DNA of 64,000 nt. Source: Geomonas paludis. GTDB lineage: Bacteria > Desulfobacterota > Desulfuromonadia > Geobacterales > Geobacteraceae. The translations under genes and the position numbers were made by a program. The notes beneath the pieces were generated by a model. It ran no database searches and had not been told where the DNA came from. It worked only from the letters and a program-made list of their open reading frames with translations. Where the stretch lies: the NCBI RefSeq assembly GCF_014193585.1, contig NZ_BLXY01000003.1:372001-436000 (forward strand). The letters run 5' to 3'. The stretch's first letter is position 1; each line of letters begins with the position of its first letter. This document shows, one piece after another, positions 63,172-64,000 of this stretch.

Positions 63172-64000
63172 TGAAACTCCTTTTCCTGCTCGGGAGTGAG
63201 CGGTTTGTCCGTGGGGAGCGGGATCTTGCTGCCGGGGGCATTGGCCATGGCCAACCTTGGGGTGATGAAAAAGACAAGCTCCTTTTCCTTGATGTCGTCC
63301 TGGGTGGAGCGGAACAGGGCGCCCAAAATGGGTATGTCTCCCAGGATGGGGATCTTGGACATCGCCTTTATGGCCTCTTCCTGCAGCAGCCCGGCCAGTA
63401 TCAGGCTTTCGCCGTTTCTGAGCTTCACGCGGGTGCGCACTTCGCGGGTGTCGATGATGGGATAGCCATTCACCGCCAGCACTCCTGTAATGCTGCTTAC
63501 CTCAGCTGGTTCGATTCGCAACGAAATCAACCCGTTTTCCAGGACCTCCGGCCTAAAGTTGAGCTTCACCCCGACATCGATGAACTGGATCGATGTACTG
63601 GAAAGGGCTCCGACACCCGAGACGTAAGAGAAAGGGATTCTGCTGCCGGCGAGGAATTTCCCCGCCTGCCCGCTTTGCACCATGAGGTTAGGCTCGGCCA
63701 GGACCTTCGCGAGGTTCTTGCTGACAAGGGCCCTCAGGACGGCCCCTACCCCCGCATCGAAGAGGGATACGCCCAACTGGTACTGATCAAGGGGGTTGAA
63801 ACTGGCCAGCCCCGGAACAGGCCCGGCTATGCCGGTAGCCTGGGATCTTATGGAACCATCCGGGTTGCGTACTGTGAGCTGACCAGACGGAGCTCCGACC
63901 AGATTTGAGAATCCTTCGGCGCTGTTCCCTCGCACAAAGGCGCTGATGCCCAGGGATTTGAGAGCGCTCTTGTCCACCTGGGCGACTTTCACCTCCAGAA
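63150..64000 (-). CDS. cpaC: Flp/Tad pilus secretin RcpA/CpaC (partial, cut at window end)
   Basis: The C-terminal 283 residues of a secretin. The frame continues past 64000, so the start is outside. It has LEVKVAQVDKSALKSLGI, the secretin core (AEPNLMVQSGQAGKFLAG, VGVKLNFRPEVLENGLISLR), VRTRVKLRNGESLILAGLLQ and the end domain (LGDIPILGALFRS). It forms the outer membrane channel for the Flp pilus. The tail ends in a Pro-rich segment. Confidence 0.95.
   Translation of the reverse strand, partial: LEVKVAQVDKSALKSLGISAFVRGNSAEGFSNLVGAPSGQLTVRNPDGSIRSQATGIAGPVPGLASFNPLDQYQLGVSLFDAGVGAVLRALVSKNLAKVLAEPNLMVQSGQAGKFLAGSRIPFSYVSGVGALSSTSIQFIDVGVKLNFRPEVLENGLISLRIEPAEVSSITGVLAVNGYPIIDTREVRTRVKLRNGESLILAGLLQEEAIKAMSKIPILGDIPILGALFRSTQDDIKEKELVFFITPRLAMANAPGSKIPLPTDKPLTPEQEKEFQWIPLPK

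Overview
The window is a dense, high-GC chromosomal segment of a Geobacter-like member of the Desulfuromonadota (Geobacteraceae). The evidence is the gene order tilS-ftsH-folP-cdaA-cdaR-glmM-pdxJ, a GEMM-I riboswitch of the type known from Geobacter, abundant two-component systems, a hemerythrin, a TRAP dicarboxylate system and many REP-like intergenic palindromes. I cannot name the species. No tRNA, rRNA, CRISPR array or transposase gene was seen.

Layout. 1-3.0 kb: tail of a TolC-like gene, then an HlyD/EmrA adaptor and an EmrB-type DHA2 exporter (a tripartite efflux pump). 3.4-12.1 kb, minus strand: a small membrane protein, a parvulin, and the housekeeping run tilS, ftsH, folP, cdaA, cdaR, glmM, pdxJ (tRNA lysidine, membrane protease, folate, c-di-AMP, cell-wall sugar, vitamin B6). 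12.3-18.4 kb, minus strand: an orphan protein between heptamer arrays, then a TPR lipoprotein with a peptide-type ABC importer (binding protein and two permeases, no ATPase in the window).

18.6-24.5 kb, plus strand, holds the most interesting module. It contains an APH/AAA kinase fusion, a two-helix membrane peptide, a 1078-residue protein joining an SLC5 sodium-symporter domain to STAC-like, GAF and SpoIIE/PP2C phosphatase domains, a STAS anti-sigma antagonist and an RsbW-like kinase. Together these look like a complete partner-switching pathway whose input is a transporter. 24.5-29.4 kb, minus strand: lgt, a DUF4124 protein, a HIT protein, a TlyA methyltransferase and a UbiD decarboxylase.

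29.5-37.4 kb, plus strand: a DctB-like kinase, a sigma-54 response regulator and a dctPQM TRAP transporter. A consensus -24/-12 promoter and an upstream palindrome precede dctP. 37.5-41.4 kb: NhaD, a Tat-exported DUF882 protein, a small membrane protein, an XRE-receiver regulator and a PilZ protein. 41.5-47.8 kb: two large secreted repeat proteins (HYR and FN3-like). 48.0-49.9 kb: a HelD/UvrD-like helicase.

50.1-57.6 kb is visibly AT-richer and made of small orphan genes and signalling proteins: DUF4160, a zinc ribbon, a pair of paralogous about 100-residue proteins, a degenerate receiver-GGDEF protein, a NarL/NarX-like pair, a hemerythrin and a receiver. A GEMM-I riboswitch with an A at the ligand-selectivity position (cGAMP-type) precedes the hemerythrin, and a diverged copy precedes an orphan gene. 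57.7-64 kb, minus strand: a Flp/Tad pilus locus (secretin, TadG-like, TadZ, TadA, TadB, TadC), cut by the window end.
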